Shown here piece after piece: positions 8,083 through 18,100 of a stretch of DNA of 59,967 bases (the stretch's first letter is position 1; each line of letters starts with the position of its first letter). This DNA is from [Phormidium] sp. LEGE 05292. GTDB taxonomy: Bacteria; Cyanobacteriota; Cyanobacteriia; Cyanobacteriales; Aerosakkonemataceae. The stretch lies in the NCBI RefSeq assembly GCF_015207735.1, contig NZ_JADEWG010000029.1, positions 1 to 59,967 on the forward strand. Direction: 5' to 3'. Position numbers and translations under genes: made by a program. The notes beneath the pieces are model-generated. The model was not told where the DNA came from. It ran no database searches and saw only the letters and a list, made by a program, of their open reading frames with translations.

Positions 8083-8572
8083 TCCAACTCCAATCTATTA
8101 ACCATACACAGTCTAAAGGTACTCTGGCACTTGGGCAATGGGTTTTGTTGACAAGGAGGGCTGTTTAAGTCTTTTCTATCCATTGATTTTATGCCAGTAG
8201 ACTTCACAATCCTGATTAACCTGGCTAAAATGTCCTTACCTACAAGAGCCAATGACCCTTACCTTTGTGGTGAAAAGCCAGCTAGCTGCGGTTTGATCCT
8301 ATAGTCCTAGCAAGCAGGTATTGGTAAGGCGAGGTATTCAAACATAGTGGGCAAAGGTGAAAAGCAATCTCAACCGCTTGAAGGCAATGGGATAGAGGGT
8401 GTGTAGTTCACCCAGTAGGAGTAAAACCCTGCAAAGTAAAACCTGAAATCTTTATCTGTGGTTTTATAAGCTATACTGTCTAACTTTAGTAGGAAAAACC
8501 AATTTAGTGGCTGGGAACAAAAGCCCAAAGCAACTAATCAGGTTTTCGCGGAGTGTGGTGTGTTGATTGTGA
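8083..8572. other. 490-bp intergenic region with a possible structured RNA
   Basis: No convincing ORF was found on either strand. CCTTACC occurs twice (8234-8240 and 8257-8263), and each copy can pair with GGTAAGG at 8323-8329, giving mutually exclusive stems. Inside lies the palindrome CAGCTAGCTG (8279-8288). Downstream is a hairpin GGGTG-N7-CACCC (8397-8413). The 10-mer GGTGAAAAGC occurs twice (about 8269 and 8355). A TATACT box near 8472 could be a -10 element for the transporter operon. No known RNA family was recognised; absence of rnpB, tmRNA, SRP and 6S signatures was checked by eye only. Confidence 0.35.
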
Positions 8573-9445
8573 GTGAGGAAACAGGCATTGCTGAGGTCAA
8601 TGAGAGGAGTTGCCCAAAAAGCAGAAAGGTTGAGCAATAAGCTACCGATTAATGCTTTATGGCGGGCTAAATTAGATCTACTCAGGGCGCTGGTAATCAG
8701 AGACTTGGAGGCGCGGCACAAAGGGTCTGTTTTGGGCAATTTGTGGCCTTTACTCAACCAGTTGTCACAATTGCTGATTTACACTTACGTTTTTTCTATT
8801 GTTTTAAAAGTCAAATTGCCCTTGCATGGACTACCAGAAAACAACCTTTCTTTTGGATTATGGATCTTCGCTGGATTAATTCCTTGGAATGCGTTTGTAG
8901 GTGGGTTATTTCCAGCCGCTAGTTCGGTAATTAATCAACCTAATTTAGTTAAGAAGGTAGTATTTCCTTTGGCTTTGTTGCCATTGGTGCCAGTTTTTTC
9001 TGCCTTTGTGGAAAGTACGCTAGGAACGATGTCTTTAATCATTTTAGTCGCACTGACAACAAAGACAATTCATCTTACCCTTTGGCTATTACCACTAATT
9101 TGGATTCCCCAGTTACTTTTCACTGCGGGTTTAAGTTATTTAGTGGCAGGATTAACAGTATTTTTGCGTGATATACCGCAAACTTTGGGAGTTTTAACTA
9201 ATTTATGGTTTTATTTGACTCCTATCGTTTATCCGATTACTGTGATTCCTGAAAAGTTTCGACAATGGGTATTTTGGCTGAATCCATTGACAACGATCGC
9301 AGAAATTTATCGAGAGTTAATTTTAAGCGGCACAGTCAAGCATTTAGGAGAATGGGGAATTGTTTTTCTGTTCTCTTTAATTGTATTTTATGGCGGTTTA
9401 TCGGTCTATCGGCGCTTGCGTCCAGCATTCGCTGATGTTCTCTAA
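8573..9445 (+). CDS. ABC-type polysaccharide export permease (Wzm-like)
   Basis: A 290-residue ABC-2 permease with six hydrophobic helices and the export-family N-terminal segment RDLEARHKGSVLGNLWPLLNQLSQLLIYTYVFS. The C-terminal region has the typical FYLTPIVYPI and FWLNPLTTIAEIYRELIL. Such proteins form the membrane channel that exports undecaprenol-linked O-antigen or exopolysaccharide. The GTG at 8573 directly follows an in-frame TGA; an ATG at 8600 (MRGVAQK, with GAGG just upstream) is an alternative start. The ATPase gene follows within about 75 bp and is its natural partner. Confidence 0.9.
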   Translation: MRKQALLRSMRGVAQKAERLSNKLPINALWRAKLDLLRALVIRDLEARHKGSVLGNLWPLLNQLSQLLIYTYVFSIVLKVKLPLHGLPENNLSFGLWIFAGLIPWNAFVGGLFPAASSVINQPNLVKKVVFPLALLPLVPVFSAFVESTLGTMSLIILVALTTKTIHLTLWLLPLIWIPQLLFTAGLSYLVAGLTVFLRDIPQTLGVLTNLWFYLTPIVYPITVIPEKFRQWVFWLNPLTTIAEIYRELILSGTVKHLGEWGIVFLFSLIVFYGGLSVYRRLRPAFADVL

Positions 9446-9519
9446 CGTTAAATCAAAAACTCCATAATAAATTTCGCTTGTCCACTGAAAAATTAGTTTT
9501 TAATAATAGCGGCAATTCC

Positions 9520-10950
9520 ATGACTGAAATCGTAATTTCTCTGCAAAACGTCTCTAAATGCTTCAAGCGTTATGCTCGTCCTGTCGATCGCTTAAAAGAG
9601 TTATTATTACCAGGGAGAACTCAAGGTCAAGAATTTTGGGCACTGCGAAATTTGAATTTAGAAATTCCCAAAGGGCAAACATTGGGAATCGTCGGGCGCA
9701 ATGGTTCTGGTAAAAGTACATTATTACAAATTATTGTCGGTACTCTCACCCCCACCAAAGGTCAAGTTCATATTAACGGCAGAGTCGCCGCACTATTAGA
9801 ATTAGGTAGTGGTTTTAACCCAGAATTCACTGGCAGACAAAATGTGTTTTTTAACGGTCAATTGATGGGATTAAGCCAACAAGAAATAGCCGAAAAATTC
9901 GATGAAATCGCAGCTTTTGCAGATATCGGAGATTTTATCGACCACCCTGTAAAAACCTATTCAAGTGGAATGTTTGTCCGGCTAGCTTTTGCGGTCGCTA
10001 CTAGCGTCGAACCGGATATTTTAATAGTAGATGAAGCCCTATCAGTTGGTGACGAAGCTTTTCAGCGCAAATGCTATTCGAGAATTCAATCACTTCGCGC
10101 CAGAGGTGGTACAATTCTCTTTGTGTCTCACTCAGCAAGTGCCGTAATCGATATTTGTGATGCAGCAATTTTAATGGATAGAGGTGAAAAGTTACTATTC
10201 CATCACCCGAAATTTGTCCTTGATAAATATCACAAATTAATGTATGCCCCCGAAGATAAAATTACCACATTACGAGAAGAAATTCGGGAATTACAACACG
10301 CTGTTAGCTACGATTCATTTAAACAGCACATTTCGGTAGTTGAGAACAAAACAATTGTTGATGCTACCTGTGAAAGTGTGCCGGAAAATGTTGTAGAGAC
10401 GGAAATTCGGGAATTTTTAGATCCAGAATTAGTGCCGGAAAATACTATTTCTTATGTACCACGAGGAGCGAAAATAATTAACCCTCACATTACCATGCTC
10501 GATGGTACAGTTGTCAACAATTTGGTAGGCAGAAAAGAATACATTTACACCTACTCGGTCGCTTTTTTAAAGCCTGCCGAACAAGTACGCTTTGGAATGT
10601 TAATTAAAACTGTCAGCGGTTTAGAACTGGGAGGTTCTTCTTTTACTGCTTCTTCTCAAGAAATTTATCAAGTAGAACCGGAAACAATAGTGATAATTAA
10701 GTTCCATTTCAAGTGTTTATTAAACCCTGGAGTGTACTTCTTAAATGCGGGTGTTACAGGTTTAGTTGATGGGCATTTTACCTTTTTGTCGAGACATATA
10801 GATGCGGCAATGTTTAGGGTACAACCAGAAGTTGATTCTTACAGTACTGGCATTGTTGACTTAATGATTAAACCGAGTTTAACTATCAACTCGGATTTAA
10901 CTGAAAAACATCGTGAAGAAATTGAAATTGCCTTGAGCGAACATTTGTAA
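9520..10950 (+). CDS. ABC-type polysaccharide export ATPase with Wzt C-terminal domain
   Basis: An N-terminal ABC ATPase domain (about residues 1-245) has Walker A GRNGSGKST (59-67), signature YSSGM and Walker B ILIVDEALSVGDEAF. A linker then leads to a C-terminal beta-rich domain (about 290-460; YIYTYSVAFLKPAEQVRFGMLIKT, GVYFLNAGVTG) of the Wzt_C type. In E. coli O9a and related systems this domain recognises the modified non-reducing end of the finished chain. The ATG at 9520 starts the usual TEIVISLQNVSK; a TTG at 9478 would add 14 untypical residues. The methyltransferase that could make the terminal mark is the next gene, 24 bp downstream. Confidence 0.92.
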   Translation: MTEIVISLQNVSKCFKRYARPVDRLKELLLPGRTQGQEFWALRNLNLEIPKGQTLGIVGRNGSGKSTLLQIIVGTLTPTKGQVHINGRVAALLELGSGFNPEFTGRQNVFFNGQLMGLSQQEIAEKFDEIAAFADIGDFIDHPVKTYSSGMFVRLAFAVATSVEPDILIVDEALSVGDEAFQRKCYSRIQSLRARGGTILFVSHSASAVIDICDAAILMDRGEKLLFHHPKFVLDKYHKLMYAPEDKITTLREEIRELQHAVSYDSFKQHISVVENKTIVDATCESVPENVVETEIREFLDPELVPENTISYVPRGAKIINPHITMLDGTVVNNLVGRKEYIYTYSVAFLKPAEQVRFGMLIKTVSGLELGGSSFTASSQEIYQVEPETIVIIKFHFKCLLNPGVYFLNAGVTGLVDGHFTFLSRHIDAAMFRVQPEVDSYSTGIVDLMIKPSLTINSDLTEKHREEIEIALSEHL

Positions 10951-10974
10951 ATAAGTTGTCTTTAGCTAGTTGAA

Positions 10975-11859
10975 ATGGAACCGGAAATTATTAAGCTTAA
11001 ACAACAGGAAATAATTGCTGAATATGGTGAATGGACTAATCATAACATTCACCTTGGCAATGGAATTTATACAATCAGCGATCGAGGTAATAATTCAGAA
11101 ATTAAGGTAAGAAGATTCTTACAAATGATAGCTGACACTGTTAATAAACCTTGGGAAAAACTGCGGGTTTTGGATTTAGCTTGCTTGGAAGGTTTATATG
11201 CAATAGAACTAGCATTACAAGGGGCGCAAGTAGTAGGTATAGAAGGCAGAAAAGCGAATATAGCTAAGGCAATATTCGCTAAGGATATCTTAGGTTTAGA
11301 TAACCTTCAGTTCGTCCAAGACGATGTAAGAAATCTCAGTAAAGCAAAGTATGGCAGTTTTGATGTAGTATTATGCTTGGGCATTTTTTACCATTTGGAT
11401 TTGCCCGATGCTTTTTATTTTATGGAAAGTATAGCCGAGGTTTGTGAGAAATTGGCGATCGCAGACACCCACATAAGCACCAACGCCGAAAAATGCTATC
11501 TTTATAAAGATCAGAAATACTGGGGTAGCAGCTATGTCGAACACAGCGATAAAGCAACGCCGGAGGAGAAAGAAAAATCATTGTGGGCATCATTAGATAA
11601 TCCAACAAGTTTTTGGTTTACCCGCTATTCTTTGTATAACTTGCTAGCATCGGTTGGCTTTACCTCAGTTTATGAATGTCACAATCCCCCAATCATTAAT
11701 TATGAAAGAAAAAGATTAAACCAAGAAGCAGACCGCAACACATTTTTAGCAATTAAAGGCAAACAAGTCACCTTGAAAGCAACAGCAGTAGAAACCGCGT
11801 TAAATGCCCCAAAATGGCCTGAAAAAGCCGATTTAATTCAAACAAAAGCAGGAAATTAA
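10975..11859 (+). CDS. SAM-dependent methyltransferase
   Basis: A 294-residue class I methyltransferase. Motif I is VLDLACLEGLYAIELALQ (about 64-81), followed by the acidic VVGIEGR (motif II), then FVQDDVRNL and FDVVLCLGIFYHL (motif IV). The acceptor cannot be read from sequence. Its position directly after the Wzt-like ATPase and before sulfotransferase and glycosyltransferase genes suggests sugar methylation, possibly capping of chain ends. It ends 2 bp before the next gene, so cotranslation is likely. Confidence 0.85.
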   Translation: MEPEIIKLKQQEIIAEYGEWTNHNIHLGNGIYTISDRGNNSEIKVRRFLQMIADTVNKPWEKLRVLDLACLEGLYAIELALQGAQVVGIEGRKANIAKAIFAKDILGLDNLQFVQDDVRNLSKAKYGSFDVVLCLGIFYHLDLPDAFYFMESIAEVCEKLAIADTHISTNAEKCYLYKDQKYWGSSYVEHSDKATPEEKEKSLWASLDNPTSFWFTRYSLYNLLASVGFTSVYECHNPPIINYERKRLNQEADRNTFLAIKGKQVTLKATAVETALNAPKWPEKADLIQTKAGN

Positions 11860-11861
11860 CA

Positions 11862-14800
11862 ATGTCTCTGACGTTGATAGTAACAGGAATGCACCGTTCA
11901 GGCACGTCGTTGGTAGCTTCATTTATTCAAGCGATCGGAGTAAACTTAGGTGATAGATTGTTCCCATCTGACTATTTAAATCTCAAAGGGTATTTTGAAG
12001 ACTTAGACTTTTTAGAATTCCAAAGAGAAATTCTAAAAAAATCTTGCCGTAATGAAGAAATCGGTTGGCATGATTGGGGATGGACAGTTAGCGAATTTTT
12101 GGATTACAGTAATTTTCATAAATATGTAGAAGCTGCTAGAGAGTTAATTAAAAGTCGCCAGGAAAATTTAAGCGTTTGGGGGTGGAAAGATCCGCGTACA
12201 ACTTTAATGCTTGATTTTTGGAACGAGTTACTCCCCGATGCGAAATACCTGTTTGTTTATAGACTTCCTTGGGATGTGGAAAATTCTACGCTTCGTCTTA
12301 ATTGCAGTCTATTTTCTGAACGACAGGATTATGCCCTGAAAATTTGGGCTTATTATAATCGCCATCTTCTCAAATTTTACAAGCAAAATTCAGAACGCTG
12401 CATACTTTTTAATGTAAATTCTTGGTTAAATGAACCAAATAAACTGGTTGAATTATTGGAAAATAAATTAGAAATTAACCTGACAAGTTCCTGGAATGAA
12501 GATAAATTTCAACAATTATACGACCACACAATATTTAACTGTTTAAATTGGTCAGATCATGCAACGGAATTTTGGTGTTACAACCATCCAGAGTATTTTT
12601 CGGTACTATCAGAATTAGATAAAGCTGCCGATATACCGAGTAGACTATTCGGAAAAGATATCAAAATTAATTCAGGGAACGCCAAACCTACGATCGCAAA
12701 TGACCCGCTCAAACAACCATTGACAAAAGCCAAAGCTACTGGAAAACAAATGCCAATAATAGTAACAGGAATGCACCGTTCAGGCACTTCGTTGGTAGCT
12801 TCATTTATTCAAGCGATCGGAGTAAACTTAGGAGAAAGATTTTTCCCATCTGACTATTTAAATGTTAAAGGCTATTTTGAAGACCTAGACTTTTTAGAAT
12901 TCCAGCGAGAAGTCTTGATAAACTCTTGTCGTACCGAAGAAATCGGTTGGCATGATTGGGGATGGACAACCAGCGAATTCCTAAATTATAGCAAATTTTC
13001 CGAATACACAGAACCAGCCAAAGCATTAATCAAAAGTCGTCAAGAAGAAGGGGAAATTTGGGGTTGGAAAGACCCCCGCACTACTCTAATGTTAGACTTT
13101 TGGCATCAGTTATTACCAGGGGTAAAATACTTATTTGTTTATCGCTACCCTTGGGATGTATTAAATTCAATTGTTCGGCCCAATTCTTTGATTTTTGCCG
13201 AACGTCCTGACTATGCACTGAAAGCTTGGGCGTTTTATAATCGGCATTTGTTAAAGTTTTATCAGGAACATTCAGAACAGAGTATTTTAGTCAATGTTAG
13301 TGCCATTATTGAACAACCAGAACGGTTAGTGAAGCTATTAAAAAGTAAGTTTGATTTGCACATTGACGGTAGCGACTGGGAAGCAAAATTTAAACAAATT
13401 TACGACTGGCGGATATTTAGCAATTTACCTTGGCAGAGTTCAGTTGTAGAACATATCTATCATAAATATCCAGAATGTTTCAGCCTTTTGGCAGAATTAG
13501 AAGCAGCAGCAGATTTACCCGATAATTTTTCTTTGGAATTAGCAGGATTGATAGAAGTGAAGCACACTCAAGTAACAACTACATCAACAGATGAATTAGA
13601 AACTGAAATAGCAGAATTGACAAATGAAGAAAACTCAGAAATTCCTGTTTCAGTGGTGATTCCTTGCTATAACCAAGGAGAATTTATCTTAGAAGCAATT
13701 TCTAGCGTGGAAAGTTGCCAAGACGCTGTTTATGAAATCATCATTGTCAATGACGGTTCGACGGAACCGTTAACCAAAAAAGTTTTACAATATTTGAAAG
13801 ATCATGGTTATTTGGTGATAGATCAAAATAACCAAGGATTAGCTAGAGCGAGAAATAAAGGGATTAGCAAAGCTAGAGGGCGCTACATCTTACCTTTAGA
13901 CAGCGATAATAAGATTAGACCAGAATATCTCACAAAAAGCATCGAAATTCTCGATAAATTTCCCGAAGTGGGCGTTGTTTACGGAGACGTGCAATTCTTT
14001 GAGCGAAGAAAAGATATTTTGCCCGTGCCAGATTTTGATATAAATAAACTGGCAATGGGTAACTATATTGATGCCTGTGCCGTGTTGCGGAAACAAGTTT
14101 GGATAGATTGTGGCGGTTATGATGATAAGATACCCGATAAATTAGGTTATGAAGACTGGGATTTATGGTTAGGTGCAGCAACTAAAGGCTGGAAGTTCTA
14201 TCATATTCCTGAAGTCATGTTTGATTATCGAGTCAGAGAAGATTCGATGGTTACTTATTGTCGCATTCCCGAAAATCACGAAAAGTTAGTGCGTTACATA
14301 TCTACTAAACACTTGGATATTTACAAGAGTAATTTCGCCAACATTTTGGCCCAAAAAGACGCTGCTTTGTTACGAGAAAGACTGCGTAGCGAAGACATGG
14401 AATTTCGCTTACAAAAAGCTCAAGCTGCTTGGGAGGAAGCGCGAGAAAAATTAGAACAAATTCAAGTAGCTTGGCAAGAAGCACAAGTCGAAGTTCAGAA
14501 AATTCACACAGCTTGGGAAGCAGCAGAATCTGAAGTTAAAAAAGTGCAATCTTTTGGGGAATTTTCTCATCAAGAGTTGCAAAAAATTCACACAGCTTGG
14601 GAAGCAGCACAAAAAGAACTGCGATTAACTCATTCTGAATGGGAAAAAGCAGAATCTCATCTGCAAAAAATACAAGCTGAATGGGAACAGGTGCAAGTAG
14701 TAGGAAAAGAATCTCAGGCGCAAGTGCAACGCATCCAAACAGCTTGGGAGGAAGCACAAGCACAACTGCGACAAACTAATACCCAATGGCAAAAATCTCA

Positions 14801-15101
14801 ATCTCAAACGGTACAAGTTCATACAGAATGGGAACAAGCACAATTAGAAATTAAAAAAATTTATGAGGAATGGGAAAAATCCCAATCTCAGTTACAACAA
14901 ACTCATCTAGCTTGGGAACAAGCGCAGGAACAAACAAAATTGATTTACGCTGAATGGGAAAAAGTGCAGTTGCAGTTGCAGCAAATGCAGGGAGAATGGC
15001 AAAAAACTAAAGCAGAATTGCAAGAGGCGCAAGCAATTATTAGTCAAAACCAAAGCGGTATATTCGGAAAAATAAAAAAAGCATTGCTAAGGCTGAAGTA
15101 A
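11862..15101 (+). CDS. Tandem sulfotransferase-GT2 glycosyltransferase-coiled-coil fusion
   Basis: A 1079-residue protein. Two sulfotransferase-like domains (about 1-285 and 297-560) each start with the PAPS-binding loop TGMHRSGTS (about 8-16 and 302-310) and share GYFEDLDFLEFQRE and WGWKDPRTTLMLDFW. A GT2 domain runs from VSVVIPCYNQG (596) through the metal-binding DSDN (680-683) to YEDWDLW (about 763-769). Residues ~830-1065 are a coiled coil built of about 14 copies of a 14-residue unit that usually starts A/E-W-E (for example AWEAAQKELRLTHS). It likely sulfates and elongates a surface glycan in the cytoplasm. The repeated coil suggests a spacer or chain-length ruler (inference). The genes before and after are 2 and 32 bp away. 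Confidence 0.85.
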   Translation: MSLTLIVTGMHRSGTSLVASFIQAIGVNLGDRLFPSDYLNLKGYFEDLDFLEFQREILKKSCRNEEIGWHDWGWTVSEFLDYSNFHKYVEAARELIKSRQENLSVWGWKDPRTTLMLDFWNELLPDAKYLFVYRLPWDVENSTLRLNCSLFSERQDYALKIWAYYNRHLLKFYKQNSERCILFNVNSWLNEPNKLVELLENKLEINLTSSWNEDKFQQLYDHTIFNCLNWSDHATEFWCYNHPEYFSVLSELDKAADIPSRLFGKDIKINSGNAKPTIANDPLKQPLTKAKATGKQMPIIVTGMHRSGTSLVASFIQAIGVNLGERFFPSDYLNVKGYFEDLDFLEFQREVLINSCRTEEIGWHDWGWTTSEFLNYSKFSEYTEPAKALIKSRQEEGEIWGWKDPRTTLMLDFWHQLLPGVKYLFVYRYPWDVLNSIVRPNSLIFAERPDYALKAWAFYNRHLLKFYQEHSEQSILVNVSAIIEQPERLVKLLKSKFDLHIDGSDWEAKFKQIYDWRIFSNLPWQSSVVEHIYHKYPECFSLLAELEAAADLPDNFSLELAGLIEVKHTQVTTTSTDELETEIAELTNEENSEIPVSVVIPCYNQGEFILEAISSVESCQDAVYEIIIVNDGSTEPLTKKVLQYLKDHGYLVIDQNNQGLARARNKGISKARGRYILPLDSDNKIRPEYLTKSIEILDKFPEVGVVYGDVQFFERRKDILPVPDFDINKLAMGNYIDACAVLRKQVWIDCGGYDDKIPDKLGYEDWDLWLGAATKGWKFYHIPEVMFDYRVREDSMVTYCRIPENHEKLVRYISTKHLDIYKSNFANILAQKDAALLRERLRSEDMEFRLQKAQAAWEEAREKLEQIQVAWQEAQVEVQKIHTAWEAAESEVKKVQSFGEFSHQELQKIHTAWEAAQKELRLTHSEWEKAESHLQKIQAEWEQVQVVGKESQAQVQRIQTAWEEAQAQLRQTNTQWQKSQSQTVQVHTEWEQAQLEIKKIYEEWEKSQSQLQQTHLAWEQAQEQTKLIYAEWEKVQLQLQQMQGEWQKTKAELQEAQAIISQNQSGIFGKIKKALLRLK

Positions 15102-15133
15102 GGAATAATTTCACCAAAAACAATTGAGCAAAG

Positions 15134-18100
15134 ATGAACAAAATTGTCGGTGTAGTTGATACGATTCTGCAAAGTACGAAGTCTACCCTGCAACTGGGGA
15201 AACAGACAGATATTTCGGTTAAAAAATCACCTTTTATTGAAGTAACTCCCAGTGGCGAATTTTTGGGTTGTTTGGATGCTCCAACTACTCATGAAGTTAA
15301 TCTTAACAGCACTTTGGTGGTAGCTGGTTGGCTTTGTAGCCGCAATACACCGATTCGATCGCTATTGTTAGCTACAGATGAAGTGGGAGAGGAACCTATT
15401 ACTTATGGTGTACCTCGTCCAGATGTAGCACAGGTGTTTGCCGATGTGCCAAATGCTGCTTTGTCGGGTTTTCGCTGGAACATTTTTTTAGGCCCTAATT
15501 TTTCGGGAACCGTTAAGATTAAAATTGATGCGGTTTTGGAAAATGGGGAAAGAATTTGTTGTTTTACGCGCCTGGTAACAGTTATTCTCCCTACGCCGCC
15601 AAAACCTTCACGCTTAAATCCAGTTCTGTTTATTTACGGTGCAGGAAAAAAAGCTGTAGCTGCACTTAAACACGGACGTTTATCTGCTTCACCAATGCAA
15701 TGGGTGCGGAAATTGCAGCGTTATTATCTACAGTTAAAAGCTAATCCTGATGCAGCGATCGCAAATTTCAATATTACTTATCCTTGGCAATTGCAAGATC
15801 CATATCAACGATGGATCGATCGCAATCGTCTAACGCCAAAATTATTGGCAAAGATGAAAGAAGATGCCCAAAAACTGAAACTTACTGGCGCAAAAATTAG
15901 CATCGTTGTTCCTATTTATAACACCGATGAAGTCTTTCTCAAAGAGATGATTCAGTCGGTAACTTCCCAAATTTATCCTAACTGGGAATTGTGCTTGGCT
16001 GACGATGCTTCTACTAAACCTCACGTTAAAGAAATTCTCAAAAAAGCAGCGAAATCAGACTCCCGCATTAAAGTGGTTTTTCGCTCGGAAAATGGTCACA
16101 TTGTTGAGTCTACTAATTCAGCGATCGAACTAGCTACTGGTGAATATATAGGCTTTTTAGATCACGACGATCTGTTATCGCCAGATGCCTTGTTGCACGT
16201 TGCTGAATGTATTAGCAAAAATCCAGATGTGGATTGGATTTATACGGATGAAGATAAGATAGACAATGAGCGTTATTACGACCCTCAATTTAAGGGGGAT
16301 TGGAGTCCAGAAATGATGCTCACTCATAATTTTACTCAACATTTTACGGTAATTCGCAAAAGTTTAATTGACCAAGTTGGACGGATGCGAAAAGGATATG
16401 CAGGAGCACAGGATCTCGATTTATTTTTAAGAGTAAACGAACAAACAACACCAGCAAAAGTTAAGCATATTTCTCAAGTTTGTTATCACTGGCGATGCCA
16501 TGCGGAAAGTACTGCTTCTCACGGTATGCAAAAACGGTATATTTTTGATAGTGCTTATCAAGGAATATCAGATGCGATCGCACGTCGAGGATTAAAAGCT
16601 AAACCTTTTTTACCAGCAATTGCCGAAAAAAATGGTTGGTGTTTGTACCAAATAAAATGGGATGATTCTTTGCTGGCAGAGAATCCGGTAACTATTGTAA
16701 TTCCCACGCGAGATAAAGTTCAATTATTAGAAAAATGCGTTGAAAGTTTAAAAAGAACTGTCGATCGCCGTTACGTTAAATTAATCATAGTTGATGATGG
16801 TTCCCAAGAGCCAAAAACTATCGAATACTTTCAGAAATTAGAACGAGAACAAGTTTTTCAATGCCGAATAATTCCTTCGGGAAGAACTACTGAACCTTTC
16901 AATTATGCGCGGTTAATGAATATTGGGGCAAGCCATGTTGATACCCCTTTAATGTTGCATTTAAATAATGATATAGAAGCCGTCGCACCCGGTTGGTTAG
17001 AAGATATGGTAGGGTGGATGTCGGTGGAAGGAGTCGCTATAGTTGGGGCGAAACTTTATTATCCCGATCGCACTATACAACACGCCGGAGTAATTGTTGG
17101 CCCCCATCATGGATTAGCGGATCATTTGTTCGATCGCTTACCTAAAGAAGAGGCAGGTTATAATGGTTTACCCCACGCCGCCCGCAACGTTGTCGCCGTC
17201 ACAGGTGCTTGTCTGTTAACCTCTACAAATTTATACCGAGAATTAGGTGGATTTGATGAAGAAAAATTCGCCGTTCAATACAACGATGTCGATTACTGTT
17301 TGCGCGTTTTTCAATCAGGCAAAAGAGTTGTTGTTACACCCCAAGCAACCTTAATTCATGTTACCAGCGCCTCAAGAGGTAAAGAATATAACTATCAAGA
17401 ACACTTGAATTTCTTAGAAAGATATCCTAATTTTCACGACCCCTATATCAACGAAAATTTAAATATAGACGACCTCTGGATGGCAGTGAATCCTTATCAT
17501 TATTGCCACACAGAACGAGTCGGAAAATTAAAAATTCTCGTGGTTAGTCACAACTTAAATCTCGAAGGTGCGCCCTTAATTGTTTACAATTATGCTCGTT
17601 ATTTTGCTACTGTTGGGGGATATCAAATAAATGTAATTTCTCCCGTAGATGGAGTTTTACGGGAGTTTTATGAAGAATTAAATATCCCAGTAAAAATCGT
17701 TCCCAAACATTTACCCCAAGCTGATGAATTGTTAGAAGAATATCGTCATCGGTTGAAAAAGTTAGGCAACAGTCTTGATTTAGCTTCCTTCGATCTTGTG
17801 GTATGTAACACTTTGACAACTGCTTGGGGTGTAGAATTAGCCAGATTATTTAATGTGCCAAGTATTTGGCATATTCACGAAAGTGTTGCACCCGAAAAAA
17901 GCTTGACAGTTTGTTTTGGAGAAGCCGATCAATTATCAATGAGACAAGTGTTGAATGATTGTTTTGTCAACGCCACGAGAATAGTTTTTCAATCGCAAAC
18001 AACCGCTAATATATTCCAATACTTGAATACTCAAGATAATTTCCGCACTTTACCTGGTGCAGTGGCGATCGAAAAAATCAATCAATTCCGCCAATCCCAT

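Noticed and set aside
8083-8572. tRNA, tmRNA or RNase P RNA
   Set aside because: No cloverleaf, no GGTTCGAATCC-type loop and no conserved RNase P core could be found by eye.
12578-12787. Minus-strand ORF inside the sulfotransferase fusion
   Set aside because: It is antisense to a well-supported coding frame and lacks any recognisable domain.
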